From positions 131,599,572 through 131,663,571 of the forward strand of contig OX336389.2 of NCBI GenBank assembly GCA_946902985.2: a stretch of 64,000 nucleotides of DNA, in the 5' to 3' direction. The notes beneath the pieces are model-generated. The model worked only from the letters and a program-made list of their open reading frames with translations, did not search any database and had not been told where the DNA came from. This document shows, piece after piece, positions 20,809-31,100 of this stretch. The stretch's first letter is position 1; every line of letters starts with the position of its first letter. Source of the DNA: Meconema thalassinum (Eukaryota > Arthropoda > Insecta > Orthoptera > Tettigoniidae). The translations under genes and the position numbers were made by a program.

Positions 20809-22473
20809 GTATGTGTGTGATCTGTCTGTGTTCCCTAATAAAATCTAAACGGCTCGAGCGATTTCCAAGAAACTCAGTAAGAACATAGTACTATTTTGTC
20901 CGACCACGAACCTGCCTTTCAAATTTTAATACATTTCACCAATCCAACATGCCAGCTGCACAAAATATTTCACCGGCATTCTATGTCTCCGAAACTATTT
21001 CAGACATCACCCTGAAAATTTATATGGCAATAGAGAATACTAAGGTACGCTCAGCTATATGGCGCTCTAAAACATTGTTAGTACAAATCCAACATGACGG
21101 CTAAGCGAATTTAAAATATTTAATTAATATTTTATCGAGTTTTATTCAACCGAGAACAGCGGAACTGAACACATGTCTGCTCAAGACTTAATCTAATGAA
21201 ATTCAATTGTTCTCATAAAAGCAAGATGGTGGTTGTGCGAGAGTTTAAAAACTAAGTTTTATCCTTTGTGTCCTAAACATGTTATTGAAGTGACCGTTTG
21301 AATAATGAACCTACGCAGTAATCTTCATCTTATGGTACATAGCTCTATGGCCTACATATAGAACAATCCAACATGATGATCATCCGAAATATTTAGCCAG
21401 TCCTCAATATCTGCGAATCCATTACAGCAATCAAACTGAAATTTTGTATCTTGATGGGGGATATAAACATACGATCATCTATGAGATTTTCAATAACCTG
21501 ATGAATACAAATCTAATATGGCTGCGTAGCGAAATTTTAATATTCATATGGATTTTTATCACGACTTAATTATTCGAGCGCAGTACAACTTAGCACCGCA
21601 CATCTTTATACAAGGCTTAATATATTGGCGTCTAATTTAATTAAATTCCTATAAGAACCTAAAAATGGCAGCTGTGCTATTTTATTAAAATCGGGTTTAT
21701 ATTTCTCGTGTCCTAAACAAGCGATAGAAATTTACGTTGTTATAATATTCATCTGCTGGAAAAACTCTATAACATATATAAAAGAATCCAACATGGCATC
21801 CATACGATACATCTCACAGGTTCTCAATATCTCCGAAACTATTTAAGCAATCAAACTGAAAATTTGTCTGGTGTTTGAGGACTGTTATGTAAGGACCGAT
21901 ATGCGATTTTCCAAATCCTGAAATGACACAAAACATCATGGTGGCCGAGTGATTTTCAAATATTTAAAATTACATTTCTGGCGATCTAATCACCTGAGTA
22001 CAATGAAACTTGGAATATCTAGACTCGAGCTTATTGGAGAGACATTCAATGATGCTGAAACGCCTTCCAAAATTCAAGAGTGCATCAGTTCGATAATTTT
22101 AAACCTTATTTAATTTATTTCTCGTATCTTATTCAGGCTATGATAACAATCATTATCTAATGGCACTACATTCTGTAAATTACTTTTCATAAATCATAGA
22201 AGTCTTGCATTTTACTTTTCTAAAAGTTAATTCCTGTAGTTCGTTACAGAAATTGACATCCCGTGGGAGGAATCTTAATCACTGATATTGAAAGCTATAT
22301 ATTCTAGCACATAACATTTATTGTAATGGTGTTGGTGAAGACATAGCTTGTGAACCAAATGCTATTTAGTATATCACAAGGATAATCCTATTAATAGGCA
22401 GGGGAGTTTTAACGGAAAAGCCCAGTGGGATATATGAAAATAGGCTATTTAGTTCTTCATGCAACTTGTTTGA
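20745..22473 (+). repeat. Family X repeat, right arm, near full length
   Basis: Starts TATGAAAACATAGGCTTATG, then a (TG)n run (about 20779-20806), then AAATCTAAACGGCTCGAGCG. It ends at GGGATATATGAAAATAGGCT, then ATTTAGTTCTTCATG. Inside, ATCCAACATGxxGGC-type words recur about every 280-300 bp (near 20945, 21090, 21370, 21790 with intervening reversed words). Both termini are shared with the shorter copy at 30345-31100. Confidence 0.75.
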
Positions 22474-22720
22474 TATTTCTAGCCATTAATTTTTCTCGTT
22501 GAATTATTTTCCGAGCTGGTCGTGTGGCCTCTTTCAACTTTCTCGCCCTTGCAAGGACATTTTGTCTCTACTATTTCTACGTTTCTTATTAATTGTTTTC
22601 TTGAGGCGACCTTGGCCTTGAACTCATATTTGTTATTACAATCGAATTTCAAGCCCCGTTCAATTGGCATTGAGGAATTTTCTGTTTGTTCTATTGCATG
22701 CTCTGCCTTGGAAATTTGAA
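22474..22720. other. Unassigned DNA with short overlapping frames
   Basis: Two ~64-codon frames overlap on opposite strands here. Neither resembles a known protein. Confidence 0.3.
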
Positions 22721-22734
22721 AACGAAATCTTCCC

Positions 22735-22915
22735 GGGACGTAGCCGTGCTCGTTTCATCGTGCGCCACGGTCGCTAAGAAAATTTTAGCACGTCCGGTGA
22801 TCGCAGGTTCGAATCCCAGCGCTCACAGAGGCTATCCAGCTTGTGATTTTCCTCAGGTATTTCCATGCTCGCTCTAGACGAATAGCAGGAGTGTACTGTA
22901 CTGTGCCTTACTTCA
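22735..22915 (+). mobile_element. tRNA-derived SINE, family I, head only
   Basis: GCAGGTTCGAATCCCAGCGC (B box) and ACAGAGGCTATCCAGCTTGT match the head of the fuller copy at 61850-62155. The tail is missing. Confidence 0.55.
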
Positions 22916-22944
22916 AGTCCAGGAGATGATTGGCTTAGTTGGTT

Positions 22945-23075
22945 CCTTAGTTTAGGGGCTGTGACAACGCGGTCATGTAGCCCCGTGTACTTTGGGTGTG
23001 TGTAGAATCTGGCTGATAACCGGTGTTAATTGTGATGGCTGTATTAATGTGTGTTATCTGTTTCAATTCAAGTAA
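22945..23075 (-). mobile_element. SINE family D, 3' fragment
   Basis: CATGTAGCCCCGTGTACTTT and GATGGCTGTATTAATGTGTG match the low-coordinate end of the D copies. The rest is absent. Confidence 0.6.
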
Positions 23076-23369
23076 AAATTGCAGACAGTAATTTCAAGTA
23101 GCTCCTACTTTTGCTACCAAATGCTTCCGTCCACGACACCTAGCTTGCGGACTTGCCTACTAGATGGCATCGCAGTCAGCACCTGGCGGCGAACGTTGGA
23201 ACAAAAGGAGCGTTATCAATTCTAACCTACAAATTTTGGCTTCACTCAAGTGTAGTTATTGGAAGATTCTTTTCCATGCCATAAATCTATGACAAGGGAC
23301 CGCCGGCTTTACTTCCACTCCGAAGGAAGGCATACTGAGTTTTGTTAACGCTCTTAAAAGATACGATGA

Positions 23370-23555
23370 CTTCGGCCGGGTTTGAACTCGCGACCTTGGG
23401 CATTGAACCAATACAGATACTCACACTACTACAGTTATCACAAAAATATAGGTTATCAGACAATTTCATTAAAATACACAACTACAAGGAGCTGATGACC
23501 TAGATGTCCCAAGTCCCTTAAAGGAATTAACAAAAACAATAACAACAAATTAATT
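23370..23555 (+). mobile_element. SINE family I, 3' part copy
   Basis: GGTTATCAGACAATTTCATT, then ACAACTACAAGGAGCTGATG and ACCTAGATGTCCCAAGTCCC, followed by an A-rich tail with AACAA units. The same order is found at 24095-24240 and 62065-62155. Confidence 0.6.
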
Positions 23556-24094
23556 CTTATTTCTCTGTCCTTGTTGTTTCTATTGTTATATAAGTTAACG
23601 TGTTTTATGTCTGGGATTTTGTTTTGACAGTTGGTTTTTATCATCGAAGAATTGTGAATGTTATGTGTGATTGACTCCATTGTGTGTAGTCCATAGATGT
23701 TACTGATAGTTATAAGTTCAATGTTTATTTCTTGGTTTTGTATTATTCATAGAAATTTGATTATGTTCCTTATCCATAATGTTTTCGATGATTTCGAGGA
23801 GGTCATTTTGGCTGGTGTTATTTGTACGGATCTAATGGAGTGTATTTTTATGTTAAATTTAGTTCTAAGGATTTCTTTTTGAACCAAATTGTATTTTGGA
23901 AGCTCAAGGTGTTAAATATTAAAATAAATAAATATTGCGGCTTCTGGGTTTTCCTGAGAAGCTGTACACACTGCCAGTTTGAATCGCTAGCTAGCTGCTC
24001 AGTCTAAATTATGAGGTACAAATCAAAGTTCCTGCGTAGAGTCATTATCCATAGTTTCCAACAAATGTTGGGATGTTACGTTATATCATGTTGT

Positions 24095-24240
24095 AGGGCC
24101 TTGAAACCAATATGGATATTTGCACATTATTCCAGTTTTCACAGTAACACAGGTTATCAGACATGATTCAATACACTCCCAACTACCAGGTGCAGGTGAC
24201 AATCATATCCCTATCTCCTAAGCGAATTAAAATTAACATT
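24095..24240 (+). mobile_element. SINE family I, degraded 3' part copy
   Basis: GCCTTGAAACCAATATGGAT, CACAGGTTATCAGACATGAT and CAACTACCAGGTGCAGGTGA match the 23370 copy with many changes. Confidence 0.5.
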
Positions 24241-25067
24241 ATTACCACTATAACATGTAAGCTTCTCATCTTGGGCTTAGGACGTTGATCGTGCGATTGT
24301 CAAAAGGCTTGGGGTATAGGTTCATTTGGACATAGCGAGACAAACCACGAATAAGTCAAGTGTATGTTAGGGGAGTCCCCCACCGCTCAACATTACTTCA
24401 ACATTTGAATATTGATGGCAATGATTGATACTGGGCTCTATGATAATGGGTGGCTACAAAACCCGCGTGATCGGGGGAAGCGGGAGCGATGAACAGGAAG
24501 GGTGAAAAAGAGGCAGGTTTACAATTTATTTATTTATTTATGGTATAAATGACGATAAGTAAATCAGTTTTATTACACTTCTGTCAAGCTCTTTTAACAT
24601 TTGTTCACGTCAAATGTGTAATTATTTCCTGGTGTTATTTTGATTCGAAGTGAATAGAGGAAGGTGATGATTACCGTGTATTTTTATTATACAAAATAAA
24701 ATATTACTGCGTGCTGACTGCGGAATTTATTTGAATATTGCAGTTTTATGAATATCATTTCATGAAGGGTTACAGCGTTGCACTGTGAATGTTTTTAAAC
24801 AAACCATAATAGGTCTATTGGAGTTCTCTCTCTGGCCAAAGAATGAACAGAATTTTCAATAGTCCATTATTTGAATGGTACTAACGATAGGACTTTCGAA
24901 CAGCAAATATTTCAAGTAATTTAATTATTTTAGTCTAACCGGTAAAATTACATCTCTCAGTAGCGAAGTGGAAGATTCGTAGGCATTCTGGTGGCGTAAT
25001 AAGGGAAATAAGTCAAACATATGGAAATATTTAAACTGTTTAATTGTGTTTGTCCCAGTTTAGACAT
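24241..25067. other. Unassigned AT-rich DNA
   Basis: A (TTTA)n tract of about 5 units is at 24521-24541. The phrase GACTGCGGAATTTATTTGAA (about 24716) recurs as GACTACGGAATTTATTTGAT near 29262, so part of this stretch is an unnamed dispersed repeat. Confidence 0.4.
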
Positions 25068-25430
25068 TTGGACAGTGTTTTTTTTTTTTTTTTTTTTTTT
25101 TGCGTATGGCTTTTAGTGCCGGGAGTGTCCGAGGACATGTTCGGCTCGACAGTTTTGTAGCTGCTTCCAGACGGACACCCAATGGGTGAGCTACAAGTAC
25201 CGTTGGGGAGGAATGTTGGAAGGGAGGGTCGAGGAGTTGGAAGGTAGCGGCTGTGGCCTATAGTTAGGGACCAACCCCGGCATTTGCCTGGAAGGAAGAT
25301 GGGAAACCACAGAAGACCATCTTCAAGGTTGCCGGCGGGGGGATTCGAACCTCCTCGCCTCCCGGATGTGAGCGACTGCCAACAGTCATGCCGCAACGAC
25401 CTCGGCTAACTCACCCGGTTGGACAGTGTT
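25068..25430 (-). mobile_element. tRNA-derived SINE, family B copy 2, with 12 bp target duplication
   Basis: TTGGACAGTGTT at 25068-25079 and 25419-25430 flanks the body. It is in minus orientation with a T run (the poly-A tail) at about 25080-25101. The head complement ends GCTAACTCACCCGG, matching the start of copy 1 at 13487. Confidence 0.92.
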
Positions 25431-25489
25431 AAAACATATTTTAAGGTAAACGTAATTGAGCACATTAAATCGTGCTCCAAATCTGCAAT

Positions 25490-25705
25490 AGGCTGACTGC
25501 AATGGTGCAGCGGTAATGTTCTCGCCTGCTGTATCCAAGTTTTCAGGATCGAATCCTTGGAATTTGAAGTTGGCAAATACGAGGGAGCTGTGTCAGTAGA
25601 TTTACTGTCTAATGTTCCTCTTCGGGGCCAAATTCCGGCACTGCGCCGTCTGTAAAAGCCGTTGTATTTAAAGGGACGTATGCCTATCACCAATAACATT
25701 ATAAA

Positions 25706-25783
<78 letters not shown>

Positions 25784-25785
25784 AG
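25490..25785 (+). mobile_element. tRNA-derived SINE, family G copy 2, with (ATT)n tail
   Basis: Head GACTGCAATGGTGCAGCGGT, B-box region CAGGATCGAATCCTTGG, body CCAAATTCCGGCACTGCGCC and AAAGGGACGTATGCCTATCA, then about 25 ATT/GTT units (25708-25783). The (ATT)n tail is a consistent property of this family (see 3494 and 29735). Confidence 0.75.
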
Positions 25786-25789
25786 TGTA

Positions 25790-26459
25790 GAAGTTGATTT
25801 TCTCAGAGTATCTGCAATAAAATAGTTGCATTTTATATTTGTATGAAAATTTATACAAGTAAACTGTTTCAAGAATGAATTCAAAACTAATGTTTTCAAT
25901 GCTAAGTTTCGTCAGGTAAAAATGCATAGAATTATGAATCAGAGTGAACAATGTCAGCTGTATAACAGTAACGTAGTCAAGGGAGAAAGCCAGGGTTTTC
26001 GGACACCTCCCGATATTTTTGGACTAACTTCTAATAATGAAGGTGAATACATACCATACCAAAATAATATTAAGAAACACATAGCCTACTGGAAATTAAA
26101 TCGTATCGTACATGGAAGAATAAACATTTTAGTTCGTGTTGGTACATGTTTGCTGATCAGCGTGAACCGTACTCATTCTGGCTCTGGTAAAACATAATAA
26201 GCCTGCCACGTGCAAGCACAGCGTTGCCAACCTCGTAGGTTGACTAAACCGTGCAATTCACTCAATGTGATTGTACTTATTTTATTTTTTAACGCGTCCA
26301 CCCCTCCTCTATTCAGATTGAACTGTACGTATCAACACAATGAATAATTTTCACAAATGTAATTTTGTTTTAAATAAAATAGTAAGTAGTATTAGCCTAC
26401 CACATAGTGGTCGAGTCATCATTCCATTACCAAGTTGTATAGTGTTCATCTTGTTTATT
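25790..26459. other. Unassigned AT-rich DNA
   Basis: A 91-codon + frame from 25922 has no recognisable domain and no supporting promoter or splice context. No repeat is recognised. Confidence 0.35.
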
Positions 26460-26469
26460 AGCCTACTTT

Positions 26470-26705
26470 AATTGTTTGCAAATTATGGAAGTAGACTTAT
26501 GTGATCTACACGAGCCAAAGGTCTGTGTACGTGAGTGTGTCCGTCCCCCTCCCTATAAATTCAAACACGACGACACCGAACTGAACCAAATTTGGTACAG
26601 AGGTAGCACTAGCAAGGAATACCTCAGTGTCATATTTTATATCGCCATCATCTTAACCAAAACAAAATGGTGGCCAACCAAATAGTCAAAGTTAAATCAA
26701 ATTAC
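26470..26705 (+). repeat. Head fragment related to family X
   Basis: GTAGACTTATGTGATCTACA, GTGAGTGTGTCCGTCCCCCT, then CCGAACTGAACCAAATTTGG and TACAGAGGTAGCACTAG. The same word order is found at 560-640. Confidence 0.5.
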
Positions 26706-26939
26706 GACTGAACTAACCATCCGATATCTACCAAATTTTGGAAAAATGCTTTCCTATGCGAAGCGTCTGGATCCCAAACTACAAGGTCATCAGACAAATG
26801 AATCATTCAAGCATTATAAAACATAACTTATGATCCAATAAATCAATGTACCCAGTGTCTGGTATTCATAAAATATTATATGAAGACCCTTTGTTGTCAA
26901 AGTGATAACAACATAAGACTGAATGTTACGCACAGCCGC

Positions 26940-27180
26940 TATCATGAAATTATCATCATCATCTTCATTTCCCCTTTTCCAGTTGACACTGCGTGGGAGC
27001 AAATATGGTTCCTCTCCACTTTGTTCTGTCGTTCCGCCATTCCTCTTCCGACACCGTGTTCCAATCCAGGTTCCGTTTTCTAATACTATTCTCCACCGAG
27101 TCCATCCAACGCATTCTTGGTCTTCCTCGTCCCCTCTTTCCTGTCATCCGTCGTTCCAGTGCTCGTGAAATTATAAAAAA
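26940..27180 (-). pseudogene. LINE ORF2 C-terminal fragment of a second LINE type
   Basis: The minus frame 27147-26965 reads RGRPRMRWMDSVENSIRKRN, then WNTVSEEEW and a short basic end. This is the GRPR.RWMD pattern found at the extreme C-terminus of several insect non-LTR retrotransposon proteins. It differs from the LINE at 62.7-64 kb, which has GRPRLEYVKQI. A GAT-rich 3' tail (RC of ATCATCATCATC at about 26950) follows. It is a severely 5'-truncated copy. Confidence 0.65.
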
Positions 27181-27189
27181 TAAAAATAA

Positions 27190-28640
27190 ATAACGCTCAA
27201 CACGTAGGAGCTACTGTAACGAAAATGTGTGACTGTATATGTGGCCTTGTATGGTCAAGGAAAAACAACAGGCTCTCTATACATTCAAGATCATGGCAAT
27301 ATGAACTATTAGGGAAAAAAAGAATCGACAACCCCGAACAAAATTGTGTAATTAAGATGTATATTCCCAAGAGGTGAGCATTATCTTACAGTTCTCACAT
27401 GCGTTAGTCAGCATATTATCACACTGAATGTAGCGCACAGCAACCATCTTCAAAATACATTTATAACTTTCGGTATCCTAGAGCTATAATTACGAAATTA
27501 AGTATTAAAATAGTACCTTGTAAGTCACATTTATGCCCAGAGCAATATACCAGTCACTCCATAGATGCAAGATGGCAGCAAGGTGAACTATTTAAGTTAA
27601 CAAATTAGTAACTCAGGATGTTCAAACATATTTAAGGCGAAACCTGGATGAAAAGGAGTGTTATATAAGAGGCGTCAGTAGCGTCAGAGGTTAGTTTATC
27701 AAAATGAATATAGAATGTAGTGGCCATCCTGAAATTTCATAATTTGAAAATAAATAACATTCTATGTTTGAGAACTACGCTGATAACAATTAGTGATAGG
27801 GTAGAAACTTATATGGATTATCGTGTGCCCAAAGCAAAATAACAGCGACTGTAAAGTTTCAATACGACGGCTGGGCGTAATACTCCAACGTAATAGTGAA
27901 TTATTCAGAATATAATTTCACAATTAAAACGAAACTTAGTAAGAAAGAAACACCATATAAGGGACCATTCTGAAATAAGCCATAAGAATGACACAAGAAT
28001 ACAACACGAGGTGGCAATCTTGAAAATATAAAATATGATAATGAATAACTGAAAGTGTTTTAAGGTGTAAGAACGAAAGAACACACTAAGTGTGCTTTAC
28101 TATAACCAAGTCAAAAGACTATGCGTTCATGATGGCAGCTGAGCGTATTTTAAAAACTTCAATATCCTACTCACAATATAATGCCACAATTAACGCGAAA
28201 GTTAGCGAGAGAAGTGTACCGTACAAAGACTTCCATTATTTATTTTAATGTGACACTGAAATTAGCGCGCACCAGCCATCCTGAAATAGTTGAATGTACA
28301 ATGAAATAACTCACGATCCAATTGCTCAATTAATACGCAACTTTGTAAGAAATGAGGAACAAATAAGATGCTTCACTTGCAATAATCATATGACTATCAC
28401 ACTGCATATAGCTCGTAACCGCCATCTTGAATATATAAGGCAATACAATCGATAAACCACCATTTATTACAGTTACAATGACTACACATTAAAAAGTTTT
28501 CTCTGCAGAAGGCACAAGAGAAACGATTCTATACTTTCAAAATGGCGGTTGGACGTACTTTTCTAATATTTCAATCAAATCCTCTGTATGAAAGAACGGA
28601 ATTACAACGAAACTTTAACGGAGAGTCATATGTAGGATAC
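27190..28640. repeat. Degenerate tandem array, ~280 bp period, ATGGCGGC-type words
   Basis: Two alternating word classes recur. CCATCTTGAAAAT-like words start near 27434, 27718, 28000, 28268 and 28418 (spacings about 284, 282, 268, 150). ATGGCAGC/ATGGCGG-like words occur near 27568, 28128 and 28540, with a diverged ACGGCTGGGCGTA at 27864. Units are too diverged to align confidently by eye, but the spacing is regular. There is no coding potential. It resembles the interior of family X in architecture. Confidence 0.55.
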
Positions 28641-29734
28641 AACACTTAACGTACATCACTAGAAAATTCAATTATACACCTTGATAAGGACCCTTTTATC
28701 ACTATACTCATACATAGGGCCTATAGGAGAAAGTAAGCTATATGTTCTTTGGTGAATATCTCGTTTTTTCTATGGTTAACAATTCAGTTTTGGTGGTAAT
28801 TTAACAGTGTTCTAAATAACCGTATTTGTTGCTAAAAGAATTTCATTTGTTGGTACTAACTACAAAATGACGTGTATATATAGTCTGCTATATTGTGTTT
28901 CTCCAATTGGCAATTTGTTACTTTTAAGTATACTCCACTGACGATGAATTCTGTTCTTATTAATTTTTGATCTCTGGCTTCAATTTTTAATGAAAAACAT
29001 TTTGGCATTTATCTTTAGCATTTTAGTTTGATTAAACTCCAAGGCCGTTTGTCTATCAACTTCAATGTGTTTTGGCATTGATTACATAGCGGGGGAGGAG
29101 AGTATTAACACCTTGTGCCGGCATGTGATCAGGCCGGTAGATGGGGAAAGGATGAACACTACATTCCTTCGGACCCTCCCCCCGAAATGAAGTCCTGGCT
29201 ATGTTACTTCAGTGTACCCTACTTGAACAGCACAACATGAAACTTTACTGAGTATTGACTACGGAATTTATTTGATATTAGAATGTCCGTGCCCTCCTGC
29301 CGTCACATCTCCAACGGCTGAGTTATGCAGCTGTTCTCTTTGCTTTTGAACTCATCTCTTGACAAGAGAATCCTCAGTTCACTCTTTAACGGAACTGTCA
29401 ACGATGGATCGGTACAGCTAGTATATAGTATTTAACACCCCTTTTAACTGCTGAAGTTTTGGGGATTTTGGGTTCTTCATTTTTCTCTGATATTGAGGTA
29501 ATATCAAACCATTGACGGACCATACCTGTGAGTTTCAGTTGTGTACTTCCTTAGCCTACGTGTTGCACATGGACTTCACCCCTGCTTTTCGGCTAAGGTG
29601 GAGGGAGACCCGTTGAGTTATGCGTGCAGCAGCTGTTTCTCTTGGGTGACAGGAAAATGAAAATGTTACCATCATAAAACTTCATAATGCTGTATGATAC
29701 CCTTGGAGGTAGTTGAAATGTGCAGATTCAATGT
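28641..29734. other. Unassigned DNA
   Basis: No gene. It contains the repeat phrase shared with 24716 (see 24241-25067). A short stretch at about 29436 (AACACCCCTTTTAACTGCTG) matches the 3' word of SINE family G and is probably a stub of it. Confidence 0.4.
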
Positions 29735-29960
29735 AATAATAATAATGTTATTGGTCGTACGTCCCTTTTAACCATAGACGCCAGGGTGCCGGAATTCTGC
29801 CCCTAAAGGGATATCAGCAAATCTACTAACACTGTTCATTCACATTTAAGCTCCCTCAAATGACAACTAATTGCGCCAGGATTCGATCCAGCAACCTTGT
29901 ACACAGCAGGTGAGAACGCTACCGCAGCGCCAAGCAGCCAGTCACAGACTATTGCCACGT
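29735..29960 (-). mobile_element. tRNA-derived SINE, family G copy 3
   Basis: The (ATT)n tail is at 29738-29750 (as AATAATAATAATG on +), followed by GGTCGTACGTCCCTTTTAAC. The B-box complement GGATTCGATCCAGCAACC is at about 29879-29896. Collinear with 3494-3732. Confidence 0.7.
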
Positions 29961-30343
29961 AGAATGCTTTTCTGTCGGTATTATTTTGTAATACTATCTA
30001 GTTTCTTTCAGGTTAGCCAAAAACATACTTTTTTCCCGCCTAATGTAATTGGGCACAATTTGTGTTGACTGACTGAAAAGCAACATTATGCAACGAGCCT
30101 ATAATGGCAATAATTAAGACACGAGAATGTTTATAAAACGAGCGAAGCGAGTTGCATTTTTTATAACAAGCGCTCGGAGAACTCCAGATTGGTTCAAGGG
30201 AACTGTGCCCTAATCAGAAAAGCAGCACATGAATTTAAGTGCTAAACTCTTGTGTGATCACAGGAAAAAGCCTTACTAGTCACAAAAACTGTTAAGCAGC
30301 GGGTATTAATAAATTCAGTGCAGGGTTGCTGAAACATCTTGAT
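29961..30343. other. Unassigned DNA
   Basis: Contains ACGAGCGAAGCGAGTTGCAT (about 30138). Nothing else is recognised. Confidence 0.3.
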
Positions 30344-30344
30344 A

Positions 30345-31100
30345 GCCTATTTTCATTTATGAAAAATAGGCTTATGAGATCACATATTGTCCGTGTGTGT
30401 GTCCCTTGTCAAATCTAAACGGCTGTAGTGATTTCAATGAAACTCAGTAAGCACATAGTTATTTCATCTGACCCAAACCGAGCCCTTCAAATTGTATTAC
30501 GTCGCACCAATCCAACATAGCGGTTGTGCGAAATATCTCACCGGCATTCTCTATCTCCAAAACTATTACTGATAACACCCTGAGATATTGTGCGGTGATA
30601 GACGGCACTACTAGAAGTACGCCAATGTAACTTTCAAAAACGTTTTAGGTACAAAACGAACATGGCGGCCAAGCGAATTTGAAACATTTAAATAGACTTT
30701 TCTCGCGATTTAACCATCTGAGCGCAGTGAAACATGGTACAGCAAATGTTTGTACCCATTGTAATGCACTGACTTCTAATTGCTTACAGGACTTCAAGAT
30801 GGCGGCTGTGCGAAATTTCAAAATATTTTTTTATTTCTTGTGTACTAATCGTGCGATCAATGTCAACGTTTGAATAATGAACCTACGCAATAATCGTCAT
30901 CTAATAGTATATAATTCTATTGCCTGCATATAAAAATATCCAGCATGGTGACCATCCGAAATAGTTAGACGGTTCCCAATATCTACGAATCTATTACAGC
31001 GATCAAACTGAAATTTTGTATGTTGATGGAGGCAATTAACTTTAGTAGGATATATGATAATAGGCTATTTTTTTCTTCATGGAACTACTTGTTTTTAACT
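30345..31100 (+). repeat. Family X repeat, internally deleted copy
   Basis: Starts TTATGAAAAATAGGCTTATG and AGATCACATATTGTCCGTGT, and is collinear with 20750-21455 through ATTTTGTATGTTGATGG. It then jumps to the right terminus GGATATATGATAATAGGCTA and TTTTTTTCTTCATGG. About 1 kb of the long copy's interior is therefore missing, while both ends are kept. Confidence 0.75.

Noticed and set aside
25406..25951. 181-codon minus-strand frame
   Set aside because: It runs through an (ATT)n tract and a family G SINE; poly-Ile composition and no domain.
26965..27147. Small basic host protein (GRGRPRMRW)
   Set aside because: The pattern and 3' tail fit the C-terminal end of a LINE ORF2; no promoter or upstream exon is evident.
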